The position numbers and the translations under genes were made by a program. A model generated the notes under the pieces. The model saw only the letters and a list, made by a program, of their open reading frames with translations, was not told the origin of the DNA and made no database searches. This document shows, piece by piece, positions 13,001 to 28,000 of a stretch of DNA of 64,000 bases; position 1 is the stretch's first letter; every line of letters begins with the position of its first letter. The DNA is from Periplaneta americana (Eukaryota > Arthropoda > Insecta > Blattodea > Blattidae): NCBI RefSeq assembly GCF_040183065.1, contig NC_091120.1, positions 73,820,708 through 73,884,707 of the forward strand, given 5' to 3'.

Positions 13001-16000
13001 TAGTATTTAGTTTAGGTATTCGTTTCGTTAGTAAACTACAGTCCAAGAAACTAAAAAGAAATTCGAATTTTATGAGTGAAAATTGTATGTAGGCCTATAG
13101 GTTCGTGCTGTAATTTGATACTTTATTTTTTATTTTATTATTCTATATATAATATTCTAATGAACAATGGGAAAGCTATCAGCCCTCAGAAAATCGAAGT
13201 AAAAACTTCTGAATAGTGTAAGAATCAAACGATGGCAGAAATATGTTGCTTCAACTTCACAAGATGATGGTAGGCTTACAAATTCTCAATATATTCAACC
13301 CTCTCAACAAGCATTTCGAATAACAGTAAGTGATGAAAGTATAGCTAATGTACCTAAAAGAATAAAACTGCAGGAAGGCCATCAGAATATTCATCATGAT
13401 GCTCAGGCCCCTGATGATATGATTTTGAGTTTGCAAAGTTTACAAAATCTAATTGGTGCTACTGCTTGCAAAATTTGTGGAAATCAATCGTTGAATGTCT
13501 CAGTCAGGAATACATTTGGGTTTGCACTTCAGTTATCTGTTGCATGCAGTGAATGTGATTTGGAGCACACAGTGTACAATTCAGAATGGTGTAAGGAAAA
13601 ATCAAAACGGCGTACCTTTGATGTAAACATTGGAATGGTAAAAGCTATCTCTAGCATTGGCAAAGGTTATGCAGCCCTATGAAGATTTTGTATTGCTCTC
13701 AATATGAAACCAATGGCGCACACCTCATATGACAGCATTCTTCTAAAAGTTCAAAAGGGGTACAGAAACAAGTACCCAACAATTGTTAGTCAAAGCAAGA
13801 CAAGAAGTGAAGAAGGCTCATATTGAAGTGAACCCACTGCTTGAAGGTAAAAAGATAATAGACATAGCAGTTAGTTATGACGGAAGTTGGCACAAGAGAA
13901 GGCATTTTAGTGCTTATATGGTTGGCTGTGTTGTTGATATTCTCACTGGGTTTGTTATAGATTATGAAGTTTTGTCGAAGCACTGTCAATGCTGCAGCAT
14001 AAACTCAAGAGAGTATGATCATGATCCAGATTTCATTATATAAAGGAAGGGCATCAGTGTGAGGCAAATTACTATGGCACATCCCAAGGGATGGAGATGA
14101 CAGCAGCACTGACATTATGGCATAGATCTAAAAAGCAAGGTTTTCGCTATACCACGTTGCTAAGTGATGGCGATGCAAAAACTTTTACATACCTTCAAGA
14201 AAATAAAGTTTAGAGTGATGTAGTAATTGGAAAGAAGGAATGCATCAAACATGTCGCAAAAAGAATGGGTACTGCCCTCAGAAATATTGCCACAAAAGAA
14301 CGTTTAGGTGGAAAATCCCCGGATGTTCTCACAGTAGACAAGATTGACAGAGTCACCAAATATTATAGAGGTGCAATTTATGACAACGTTAGACACAGGG
14401 GCAAAATGAAAAGATCCATCTATGCCATTCTGCACCACTGTCGATCAACAGATCAAGTTCCACGACACACTAAATGTCCTGTTGCAACATCTGATCCTGA
14501 CGGTAAGAGAAACTGGTGTTTCCACAATAGAGCCATTGCAGAGGGAAGAAAACCAGGACCTCACACTAAAAAACAATAAAAACTGCACTCTCTGAAAAAG
14601 TGGTAACTAAAATAATACCTGTGTTTCAGAGATTGGCAGCAGATTTATTGTGAGACAGATGCTTGTTGGGTAGGACTCAAAATGCAAATGAGTGTCTTCA
14701 CCACATGGTTTGGGAACATTGTCCGAAGACAACATTTGTGACCAAAAGAAGAATCACCTTAGCTTTGTGTATGGCTGTATCTCAGTACAATTTTGGGTGT
14801 GCCATAACAGAATTTTCTAAACAAGATCACGTCGGTATCTCACTTGGAAGAAAATCCATTACATTAGCCAAAGTGTAAGATATCAGAACTAAATACCGGA
14901 GACAAAAACAGCGTGTAGTGGCCTATAACATGTACAGGAAGGAAGTAAAACAGGCTAAACTGCATGCAGAACAAAGAAGAAAGGAAGAGAAAGGAGAAAC
15001 TTACGGGCCTGGACAGTTTTAGCTCAGCTGTGATAAGTTGCATACTAAGAAAACACATGTAAACTTTAATTGTGATTTTCTTAAAGTTGCTTTTTCTTGC
15101 AAGTTGACACAGTTGACGTTTAATTACTCTGTGCATTTAGCTCCTATCATTATGAAATTTTTACTGTGTATCCATGAATATGTGAAGCTTGTTCCTGTCT
15201 GATGAATTTTTTATCCAAGCAATAGTTATTGAAAAAAAATTTTTTTTGAATTTTCGACAATTTTGTTTTTTGAAAAGTAAAGTTTAGGTTATGATACGGG
15301 ATAAACCACTAAAGATATACAAAATTCAACAGGTAGATTTGTAGCATGATGTCTTAGGAACATAATGGTGAAAGAACTAGGCTTCTATCTACAAAAATGA
15401 CGGAGTTATTTGAATTTTTTTTAAGTACTGCAAATTTTGAGTTATAGCCCCAAAATGGGCCCCCAAATTGATTTCCAATTTTTTTGAACCTGTACAACGT
15501 GTAGTTTTATTAATGTCTTTATTAAGAAAAAACCCTATAATTGTAGATGAAAAAATGTAGAAAATGGAAAATATACCCTCCTCCTACCTTCAGACAGAGG
15601 ATGGAAGCAGTTGCTGCAACAATTACTCCAGACACACTGATCAAGGTTTGGGAAGAACTCGCTTATCAACTTGATGTGTGCCGTGTGATGAATGTTGCTC
15701 ACATTGAGCACTTGTAGCAAAACTGTCTGAGTTGCTCTTTCATTTGGTGTATTATTTATAATTGTACGTTAAATTTAATAAATACTACAAAGCCTTAAAA
15801 CCCCGATATTCATTTTGAAACACCCGGTAAATTGGAAAATTTATAGTATAGAATAAAAAAAAACTTTAAATCAACTTAAACAATATAAAATTTCTGATGC
15901 AACGATTGATGCCATAGGATCTCACGTGTTAAAATCATCCTTAGCTATAATTAGTAATCATTTGTACCCAACAAAATTTTTATTGTAAATGATTTCCTAC

Positions 16001-19000
16001 GTTTTCTTATCTTAATGTTTTTTCTTTTTCTTTCCAAGTGTCACAAAATTGTTTTGTTTACTTATTATTCTTTATGAATTGATTAGTAGGCCGATCTATC
16101 GAACCCTTATTTAGGGCGGCTTTTGTTTCTACAAATTATCTCTTCGTGAATTAGGTAGCAAGATTTCGAATGCAAAGTTGACAGTATAACACCATCCACA
16201 CCTGTCTAAGCATTATTTTCCCATTATTAATTTGAATTTTTTTCCAAGTTCAGAGGCTAACTTTTGAATATCCATCTTACCTTAACATCTCCTCGTTTCT
16301 GAACTGCATACAAAATCCATTTTCAAGAGATATTTGTATGACCTAATCTGAAGGATCAGCTACATACTCTGCTGGACCCATTATGCATGGCTACTTCAAA
16401 CTGGATGTAATAGGCGACAGCAGAGTAGGTAGCCCTTCAGGTCATACCAGTTTGCCATGAAAATGGGAGGGACCTTTATGCAGTATCGAAACATTGGAGA
16501 TGTTATGTTACAGTATACAGTGGAATATCCAAAAGAATGCTTCTGAACACAATCCCTATAAAATAAGTCTGAAACTTGTATTTGCAAGTTGTATGAAATA
16601 TCTTAGGTAGTGGCTACCTAAAGATATGGTATTACTCAGAATTAGGCTTTTGAGTGTTTTACCATGTCCTGGAACATCCAAAAACATAATTCTGATCACA
16701 GTCACCATGGAAGCCTGAAAACTCATATAGGATAGTACTCCTGGAGTTTTTTTCGGATATTTTTCTGACTAGATGGATATCTGTCGACATATTCAGTACA
16801 TTAGAGTAACTTTGGTATAGTTTTTGCTGTGAAGTTCGGTTATTTCTACATATTAAACTTTCTTAATTTCTTAATATCCATTTGAAAGTAGTTTGCTCTT
16901 GAACTCCATCAAAAATGTTTAATTAACCATATTGTTTTGGTGAGAATCAGTGTGTCACAGGTAAAACAAGAACAGGAATTTATAAAATGGGTTGATGGTG
17001 ATGATGATGATGATGATGATGATAATAATAATAATAATAATAATAACAATAATAATAATGTGACACTGTAACAGATAATTTAATTTAGTGATGATGCAGT
17101 CTTTACCAATGAACATTTAATTCTTAAACATTAAGCAGATTTGAAGATATGGGGAAGCTTAAAGATTCTAGTTAGCAATAAGAGTCTGATGGTGCTGTTT
17201 CATTGAAGCCCTATGCCCTAGAAGGAAATGACGGAACATGATGATGATGATGATGACGATGATGATAATTAACATGGTGGAGAATTGAATAATCCACCAG
17301 GTTTATTTTATCTCTTACATTAAATGCTCAAATGAAAATTGCAAGGTCTTCATTTTGTTGTGTATTAAAGACGTGAATATATTTGTGCAAAGAACAGCTT
17401 CATTGTGTTTTAACTAGTAAAATTACTTGTTACTGCAACAATTGAGTATTTTGTATTTTGGCATTCACTGGCAATTCTTAAATATGATGCAGTATAATTT
17501 GTGTTCCATGGAATCTTTTAAGTTTTAGAGACTGTTTGTAATTGAATCATGCATATTTAATACCGACAATTTTCGTGAATTGGTACGTAGTTTAAAATGA
17601 GTAGAGCATTGAGATATATTCTGAATGGCTCTGTGATATTGGAATTTGACTAACAATAACTTTATTGACCTCTGCTGGTTCTAGAGGTTAATTTATTGAT
17701 ATTCAGGCTTGCATGCATGATTGATATTTGCATTGTTGCGATGTATGGCAATAACAGTTTTAATGGCATGCAGCAGTTGTGAACAGTTATTTAATCCTAA
17801 TGATATTTTGAGTAGTTTTTTTGACGTTTAGAATAAATGATTTGACTGATTTTGTTCCATATATCTGAATAATAATATTAAAGAGATGATGCAGGTCCTT
17901 AAAGAATTAATCCAGACTACTGCAATTTCGGACAGACTAATGGAGGATTTACTTGTAAATCTCACATGAAGGGTCGAGATAATGACAAAGATGTTGAAAC
18001 AGACACTCCTGATAAAAAAAAAAAAAAACCAGTTCCTTCCCACCCCCAAAAAAACTCTTCTATGACAACCCTAACTGCAAAGGAAATAGAAAGACAATGG
18101 AAGAGAGACCGATTGAAAGAGGAGACGGAGCCCTAACCCAGGCAATACAAATCATATAAGATAATAGCACATCTCACAATCCAACTACAGCAGAACATGA
18201 TGAAAATGATACAGAAATGGCACAGAAGTAGTGAAGAGATCACAGAGACACAACTTTCCAGCAATCATTGGGAGCAAACCAAACAACAACAAAAGGCTGG
18301 AACACAAGTAAGATGACGTGACTACACATTGGGAAACTATTACACCACAGAAGTAGCAGTCAGAAATTCCTTAAAAATACGGAATAGATGGGGAAGTTGA
18401 ATGCAAGATGTTAAACTCCAAAGGGATCATGAAAGCCTTCAAGGATTGGGAAGATTTCTAGCCCTACAATGATATAATCAGCTGAAGAGTCACAAAAAGA
18501 TATTCATTATACTATCTTCTTTGCTACCTTTCCTGAATACCATCTGTGCAATCTCTCTTAAGTTAATTACAAGATTATTTTTTTGGGTATCTTTGGATGT
18601 CTATGTTGGAGTGCAACCCAAGGTGGGAGTTGCTTTTGTCTGTCCTCAAGAAGTAGGGAAATCAGAGTTCTGACCAGCTGGGTAGAATTTTTTGTTAGAT
18701 GATGAGCTATTGTGAATGAGATTATACTTATTGTATGTTCGGTATCTATATTTGTAAACCCACTGATTCTACGGTGTGTCCCAAATTGATGTATACACTC
18801 TTTGAAATACTATTTCACAGCAAAGAAATGAGATAGAAATACGATTTTTGCGGTTTATGATTCAGAAGACAGTGGAAAGCATGGAAGCATGTTCATCTGT
18901 TTATAAACAAACATGGCGGTGCAATTATCATTCGATGAACGTAAGTGGATATTGAGATGTTATTGGAAAGTTGAGAATGTTGTTGAGGTTCAACGACGGA

Positions 19001-22000
19001 GGGTTGAATTTGGAACACAACCACCAACAAGGTTAACTATCACAAAAGTCCGAGACAAGTTTGAGGTCGATGAAACAGTGCAAGATGTGTTGAAAGGGCA
19101 TTGCGGAAGAAAGAGAAGTTCCACTGATAATGAGAGTGTTGATGCAGTCATTCAGGCTTTTGCACAATCCCCAAAGAAGTCAATGAGGTAATGTTCTCGT
19201 GAGGTTGGTATCAGCAAATCCAGTGTTCATCGAATTTTGCGAGCTCAAAAATGGAATCCTTACATTCCAAGAAATACCTGCAAATGTTGGAAACCACAAT
19301 TCCACGTCTTAATGACCTTTTTGAGAATGAAAATGGGTTTTACTTTCAACAAGATGGGGCTCTAGCTCACTTTCATGTCAATGTGAGGAATTTTCTCGAT
19401 CGCACACTCAATCAGAGAAGGATAGGATGAAGAGGAAATGCTGTGGAGTTCCCACCTCGATCTCTGGATTAATCCCTCCAGACTTCTATGTATGGGGAGC
19501 TCTAAAGGACACAGTGTACGCCACAAAACCGCAAAGACTGGAGGAACTGAGAGTTCAGATTGAACATGCCTGTAATGATATTCCATTAGCAACAATCCAG
19601 TTGGTATGTCGCTCTGTTGTATGTCGTTTTTGGGAGTGTACTGTAACGGAAGGGGGCTTAAGAAATACAGAACCGCAAAAATCGTGTTTTTGTCTCATCT
19701 CGTTGCTGAGAAATAGTGTTTCAAAATGTGTATATATCAATTTGGGACACTCTGTATTGTTTAATATTGTGCAAAAAAGTGAAAGAAAATAAGAGAAGTA
19801 ATTTGATCTTATGGCACATTTTCTGAGCTCTATTATTATTAGTTTGTGTCAAAAGAAATTTTAGAAATGTTCTTGAATCAATATGGAACTTATTACAGAT
19901 ATATTTGCGAAACTATGAGATGGCATACTATGTCAGTGGTATTCTATATTTCAGCTAACAGTGGTGTGTTGATGTATATTTGGTTATTGTTTAGTCAACC
20001 GTCTGAAGGCAGTTTGGAACATCATAAGTAACACCTATAGGGCATCATTCATGAGGCAACTAAGCCAGGAGATAATGGGGCAGGGCGGCCAGTTCCTTTC
20101 CCTCCTCCTTTGCATACATCACTGACCAGTAACACTTTTCACTAATCAGATTTAAGATATATACAAACATTTGTCCTTCTGACACATTTCGTGGAGTGAG
20201 ATGTATATTTGATTATGATAGGAAATTAAATAATATACAGTTTGTTGATTGTGTTTCGGAATACTTAGGCCTCTTGAAGGAGCTGAAGAAAATGTACGAA
20301 GACTCACAGGCAAGAAGGACCTAGTATTACCGTACCCTCAATGCTGTCCTACAAACAAAGAGACACACTCCAGTTGCCCATCGTGTGGGGTAAGATATCA
20401 GACAAATTCTCTTTGTTTTTGTTGCAAAACATTAATGTTTCGTTAAAAAAAAGCATACTGTTGTCTACTTCATTACCACTTGAAGATATAAGTATATCAA
20501 TTTTTTTGTGCAATAATTATTGTACACTTTCAAAAACAAATGATCGATCCTACTCTATCTAGCAAAATAATAAAGTGATGAGTGATGTAAGCTATACTAG
20601 AATACCAGTCATGAATTGAATGTGCGTAATCCCTTCCTGAGTAACTACCATTCAGAGCTCTCAAGACCACGTGTATTATGTTCACATCACTTTAGTCTTT
20701 TGTTGGACAGATTTTAAATTTCTAGAGGGTTCAAAAAATTCCATTCTTCATAACTGTTGAAATTTGTTATCCTCCTAGTCAACTGCTCATTCCTGATAGA
20801 ATCATTTTATTCTGTGCTTCTGAAAGAAATTATTCTTATTTTACTCTTTGCTCCTGGAATAAATAGTTCTTATATAGAATTATTTTCTTCATGCATGTAA
20901 TTAGCCACTCCACATTGCCTTTTTTGTCGTGCATGCAGAATTACATTTATTTGTAGCAAATATTGGTTGGAGTTAGTATCACATCTTGAACCACTGCTTG
21001 TGAACATACCACCGCGACTGACCCAGGTGAATTTATTATTGTCATTTTATGGAAAAAGATGCTTGAAATTTTATTGGCGCTAGCAAATTCAATTAATCTT
21101 TCTCCATTGTTATTTACTGTTTCTTCTCCATTAATTACGAACATTTAGCACCAGTACATTACCTCTCTAATGTTATGTCCTATCCTTTTATATAAAAAAT
21201 ATTATTTATTCCATTTTATGTTTGTTGAAATGTTTAATAGTATTTCTCATGTCTTCTTCTCTGCCTTCTGTGCATATATTTCTGTTAAGGGTGATTTACA
21301 CAATGCTGGTTTTATTCGCTTTGAACAAGCATCTTCGGTCTCTAGCCAATTTGCTGGCAGAAACTTCTAAAAGATGCTGCTTCTTTTGTTTGTTAGCAAC
21401 TAATTTTCAATTCGCAGTGTCTAAAAGATGCTTTAAATAGTATCTTGAAAAATGACAGAACTAAATAATTAAGCAGACAAAATTATATACGTCTGTATGT
21501 GCGTGTGTGCATGTAAAATTTTCCGAGGCTCTACAGCAAGTGTTACCTATGCAGGTGCAATACTGCAGCATTACATGTCGAGACCAGGCATGGAACCAAT
21601 ATCACAAGACACTCTGTCTCCAGAAATTTTCACTGAACCTCAGTCATCCTCTGGAGCAACTAAATGAAGCTTGGAAGTAAGTATTTTGCTTAATTATTGA
21701 ATATTTTTTTTTCAAACAGAAGTAGCATAAATGCTGCGGATTGTCTGTAGTAAATTTTTACGCTCTGCTTTCTGAGAATCCTTAACATGATTTCTCTCAT
21801 ACAAATCTAGTCTTTCAGGTAATGCTCCCTGTGAAGCAGATTTGAATAATTTCAAGGGAAAAATAGTTCCGGGGCCAGGTATCGATCCCAGGGCCTCTGG
21901 TTGAATGTACCAGTGCTCTCCCAACTGAGCTACCCAGGAACTCCACCTGACACCATCTCAACCTTTCCCTTTATATCCACACAACTCGCGTGGGCTGATG

Positions 22001-25000
22001 AAATGCCAGAGACCCACATCGAGTGCACACAATCTCTGTGTGACTTGGAATTGTGGTTTTCTGTTAACGTACACAGTGACGTATATATTTATACAAATCT
22101 AGTCTTTCAGGTAAAGCTCCCTGTGAAGCAGATTTGAATAATTTCAAGGACCCGGAACAATTTTTCCCTTGAAATTATTCAAATCTGCTTCACAGGGAGC
22201 TTTACCTGAAAGACTAGATTTGTATAAATATATACGTCACTGTGTACGTTAACAGAAAACCACAATTCCAAGTCTCACAGAGATTGTGTGCACTCGATGT
22301 GGGTCTCTGGCTTTTCGTCAGCCCATGCGAGTTGTGTGGATATAAAGGGAAAGGTTGAGACGGTGTCGGGTGGAGTTCCTGGGTAGCTCAGTTGGGAGAG
22401 CGCTGGTATGTTCAACCAGAGGTCCTGGGATCGATACCCGGTCCCGGAACAATTTTTCCCTTGAAATTATTCATGATTTCTCTCGTCTTCTTTCCATACA
22501 CGATTGTGGAAATCATTACCATGCAGTTTTTAATATAAAAACAGGGATGAAACTTAAGGCATCAAAGAATGTAGTATATACTTGTTTTACATTTATAAAT
22601 GTTTTTTTGATATTGTTCTAAGTTGTCGAATGCTCACTTGTGAGTTAATATCTGTGATGAGAATTGCAACTTCAATATTTTCATCTATGCAAACCTTACT
22701 GCGATTTCGCACTAGTGATTAAAGTTTCTGCCATGCAGATTCGAAAACCAAATGAGAAACCATTAATCAGGAAAGTGCAAACTTGTCGGGATATCTCATT
22801 CTGATTGCTGCTCTGCTTGAACAGAATTTTTTTTTTTTTTTCTCCTCCATGTTTTCCATAGACGAGAAGCATTTTCACCTTTTCTTGTTTGCTGTTTGTC
22901 TTGAACACTGCTAACTGCGAAGTAATGACTTATAAACCATGACCATTTATAGTTGAACGAATGAGCTCTGCTACTTTTCTTTACTTCCAAAATGCTTTTA
23001 ATGTTCACACATGACTTACTAAAAGCCTCCTGCTGGACTGTCACAGTACAGAAGGGCGTCCCCCAGATGGTAGATGTGGAGAATGTATTGCGAGGTCTTT
23101 ATGTTGTGTTAAAAAAGTACCGAAACTACCACTCATCAAGAGAGCGCTCAAAAGTACAAAAGAATTGGAAAATAAAAAAGTCGAATAAGAAACATTATTT
23201 TTCTGACTTTTAGTAAGGTTGTAACAAAAATAGCAAGATTGATTGATTGATTGATTTATTCATTTTTTACAATTCTTTTGATAAGGCTTTTGTGAAATGA
23301 TTGTATGAACAATACTGTGTAAATGTTAATAAGTATTTATGTATGATTTACATGACATTGTTTTATGTTGCAGACACATGCATTATCCTCCAGAAACTGC
23401 TTCAATTATGATACTGGCTCGAATGATTGCAACAGTTCGACAAGCAGATGATCCATCTAGTGCCTTGAATTTATTTATGCAGGTTCGTCATCTACAATAG
23501 TTTCTTAAACTAGACGCTACAAACTACTATTCTGGAGATCTCACTGAACAGAAAACTGTGAAAATGCTGTCAAGTTAATAATATTGAAGTTATTTTCCTG
23601 GACAATAAAGTTGAAACTATTTTCCTATACACCTTCTTTAGAATTACTTGGGTATTTTTATTTGTCTGTGTTGTGTTATAGTTCTGTCACCAGACTGTGA
23701 ATGAAGAAGAGGAGATAGCACATAAACTTCTGGGAGAGCAATTTGTGGGCCAGTTACAGGTGCTGCGGGAATTGGTGTCACAGGCTCTTTATAGTGATGC
23801 TGTGCAACAGGTATTGTCATTTGTTATTTATCTCTGAAGTGTTGTTATGTATTGTTGAAAGCAGATAGATATTTAAAGTGAAAATGTATAATTTTAAAAT
23901 TATTAAGCCATATACTTAAAATAAGTGTATTTTAAGGAAAAACGTGTCTAAAAACTTGTTGCTTATCAGACACAATTCATAGAACATGTATTTAAGAAGA
24001 CTATAATCTGTGCATTTCGAACTGATGGCTCAGAGTTACTTACAAATGTACAAAAGTATAAACCATGTACGAGTCGCTGAATTGAAAACTGTGAACTGAA
24101 GCACTGATAATTCCTTGCATATTCCTGCTGAGTCTTAACTTAAGATATCTACTCGGGTGAGCAGAACTTATGTCTGAAAAGGAAACGTTCAACTCTTATG
24201 AATTTTTCTACATTTTTGTATTTGCTGTGCTTAGTGTTTCTTGTGATTGTTTTCAGTGGCTCACGCCTGATGGATTTCAGTCTCTCTTTGCACTAGTAGG
24301 CACAAATGGCCAAGGTGTTGGCACTAGTCCATTCAGTGAATGGGTGAAAAAAGTTTCTGAACTTGAGCTCGCAAGTGATGATAAACAGCAGCTTGATTCG
24401 TTCATAGACAAAGTGTATGAAGATCTGGATGAAGGTACAGTAAATGTTACTTGTTAATACATTTCTACATATCAATAGAAAAGTTCATCTATTCATCCAG
24501 TGGATCACTCCAAGTCAATAGATATGCATTAGTTTCTCTTAAGTCTGCCACACATGCACAGTCTTGTTTGGATTTACTTGTATAGACATGTTGCAATGCA
24601 AGATGGAACACAGTGCAGTTCACAGACCATTAAGTTATTTCTGTCAGTTTCCACATTAGTCTTTTGTTTATGTTTCAAGATGGACGAGATATATGCATTA
24701 CTTATTCTATAGTCCCGTTGCTCTAATTTCCAGCAGCCAATTGCGTTGCAGGTCGGCTACATTTAAACGTGTGCATCTTGTGATTCGCTGATTCATTTCT
24801 TAAGGCTCGATAAATACTTAATATAATCGCCCGCCATTTTAGCTCTTTTGTTGGCGTTCGCAGAAAGCACATGAAGACGTTATTTGCCGCTCAATTATTT
24901 GCTGAATTACATTGTGTTTGATTTATTATCATAGGAGCTACGACATGATAATGTTTAACGGTGTGGCAAATAGATTCCTCGTATGGTAGCTTGGCAACGT

Positions 25001-28000
25001 AAGAACAAAAATGGCGAACGATACTACCTATCTAGACTTTATAGAGCCTTCACTTTCTAAGACGTAAGCAAAGAGGCGGAGTCACACTGGAAATAACAGC
25101 GTCGGGACTATAGCTATAAGCTCAAAAGGAGATATTCCAGAAATAAATCTAAATAATTATTATTGAAAAGGAGCAAGTTTTCTCACGTTAATTTATTGCA
25201 AAAGAAAGTTTTATTACTTCTTACTGAAAAAACCGCCATTTAACCACTTTCAATTATCAATCCTTAAATTTACAGTTCATAAAAATTTGGTTTGCCACTC
25301 ACACTGTAACCCTTCTTTCTTATTTTTATGAAAACTTTACATCATTTATATTTTTTGGTAATAAACTAATTACAACCATATCTGTGTTGTATTACTCTTT
25401 TTCTCTTTTTATGGCTTTAAATTATCCATTCCATCTTGCCTGGGCATTTTCTAGTCCAACAGAAATCCAAGAAGATCGTAATACCATAAATTATGTTTGT
25501 ATATTTCATCAATTCCAGTATCAGATTTCTTTGATAAAACATGCTTTTTAGTTCGTTTCTGTAGCATGTTCATAAGGAAAGAATCTCTATTGACTTCAGC
25601 GTCAACTACCATTTTATCAATTAAAATATATTTTTTATATATGGGGTGGGCAAAATAAAACTGGCCTGTGGAAAATATATATGCAATATATGAATTTATT
25701 TATGTATAAGACTGACGTGGAAATGACCCTGATAATGCAGGAAACCGTGATTTCGATGCAACAATGGGTTGCTGTCACATGTCTGTGCATGAACATCTCC
25801 CACATGCTCTGTCCCGAGCTTCGCTGTGTCATTACTTTTGAGTGAGTGAGAGAAGCAGACGTGTTTAATGACCAGTTGAATGCAACACAAAATGGTGCTT
25901 ACAATAAAATAACACGTGTTCATTGTCGAGTGTTATGCGAAGCACAATTCATGGGAAAGGTGTGCAGAACTGTTTGCGCAGGAGTTTTGGACTGGATGTG
26001 TTTTGGCAAAACTTCCAGCAAAGGTTCAGCCTATCAGGGTATGTTAACTCACAGAACATGCGCCATTATGCATCAGTAAATCCCCATGGGTACTTGGAAG
26101 AGCCGTTGCATAATCTCAAGATTGGTGCGCAATGTCAGGTGTTCGCATCGTAACACTAGTCTTTGTCCGGGCCAGTTTTATTTTGCCCACCCTGTATATT
26201 TATCTGAATATTCTTTAGACTTTATTTTTCAAAGACAATGGGTTGCCTTCATATAGATTAATGAATTCAATAAAAAACTCCCTTGGAATTAATCTTAAAT
26301 CAGTCATCTTCCTTGAAAAGACTAGATGCAAATTGTAATTACCACCTATACGCTCTGTCTTCCTCAGTGATTTGCATGTACACTCAGCAAAATCTCTGGC
26401 AGAACTTGATTCTGTTCACGCCAAACAATTGATGGAACACAATTGTCTTAGCAACACACATGCTCCGTCTTGCATTACAACAAAAGACTATATGAACAAG
26501 ACTGTGTGTGTGTGTGGCAGGCTTTATATATTGGAGTGTAGGCTTTCACAGCCGGCGTCAATAGTAGAAAAGTTTTCCGGGCTATGAGGCCGTGGTCTGT
26601 TGGTTGAGAGACCAAACGTTTCGTTCACTGCTGCGGTGAACATCTTCAGTGGTGTCTATTGCTGGTGCGGCTGGTTCTACTGCGTGTGCCGATTACAGTC
26701 TGCGCTGGCTGCATCGTTGTATATATAGTGCGGGAGGGGGAGGGCTTGCTGTTGTCGCCTCGGTCCGCGCTCGAATGTGCTTCGCGGGCGGGTTTGCTGT
26801 TTTCCACGCGCTCCGCGTCCGGGGTTGTGTTGTTTAATTGTGCTACGCGGGCGGGTTTGATGTTGGTTTTCCTTAATGCCGGATACCAGGCCTTGTTAAC
26901 CTTGAGGCCTTCTTCTTTTCGATTGAAATTGTTCTTATGTTTATATATTTCAATCGCCTCTCGGTGTAGCCTCGCGTAGAAATGTGGTGTGTCGCTGAGT
27001 GTATCGGTGTCTTCGAACCTAATTTTATGTTCGCCTACCAGATAAGCATGTTCAGCTACAGCCGACTTCTCTACGTAGCCAAGGCGGCAGTTTCTTCTAT
27101 GTTCGGAGATCCGAGTCTTGAAGCTCCGCTGTGTCGTCCCTATGTAAACTGCTCCACATGAACACGGGATCCTGTAGACCCCCGTAGAAGATAATCTGTC
27201 GCGTTTGTCCTTGGCTGAGCGTAGGCTGTTGCATATCTGCTTGGTGGGCAGGAAGATAGTGTCCACCTTGTGCCGGTTGAGGATCTTGCTTATCCGGTCC
27301 GTAACTTGCTTGTGATAGGGCAAGAACACCATGCCTCTCTTCGTATGGTCTTGGCCTGACTCCGGTGTCGTCTTCTTCCTTGGTTTCAAGGCCCTTTTTA
27401 ACTCTGTCCTGGCGTAGCCATTAGCGGTTAGGGCCCGGAAAACTTTTCTACTATAGGCTTTATATAGTTTTGCTTACAGTGTTTGTTGGCTGGTTGATAT
27501 ATAATGCACTATATTTCACATGAACAGCCATGCCTTTCAATACTTACTATATTTGTCAGTGTATAAGGCACATCCTAAAAATTAAAGCAGTTTTTCTGTA
27601 AAAACCGAAATTAAAAAAATAAGTCGTGTTCACTGTGAGAAGACATAATCTGATTGAGCAATATTTTGTTCAAAGCAAAGTGTTATTTGAACTGTTCTCC
27701 TTGCTCATATGCAAACATATAGAGCCACTGTATTAATTATTTGATTTTCACAGAGGCTGGTGGTTTCCTGAATAGCGAGGGGTCAGCACTCTATTCACTG
27801 CAGAGTGCTTGCAACCATAGTTGTGATCCTAATGCGATGCCCACCTTCCCACATAGCAATTTCCAACTTGTTATGACTGCTGTTAAGGATATAGTGCCAG
27901 GAGAAGAGATCCTAATTAGCTACTTAGATGAATGTGCATTGGAAAGAAGTCGACACAGCAGACACAAAATACTTAGGTAATACAACCTTTATAATTTTTA

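Noticed and set aside
22380-22445. tRNA gene candidate with cloverleaf-like boxes
   Set aside because: It is repeated in inverted orientation nearby with the same non-tRNA tail, so it is a SINE head.
26649-26979. Plus-strand ORFs rich in Arg/Ala/Gly
   Set aside because: They are the complement of the GIY-YIG ORF of the Penelope-like element, which has clear family motifs.
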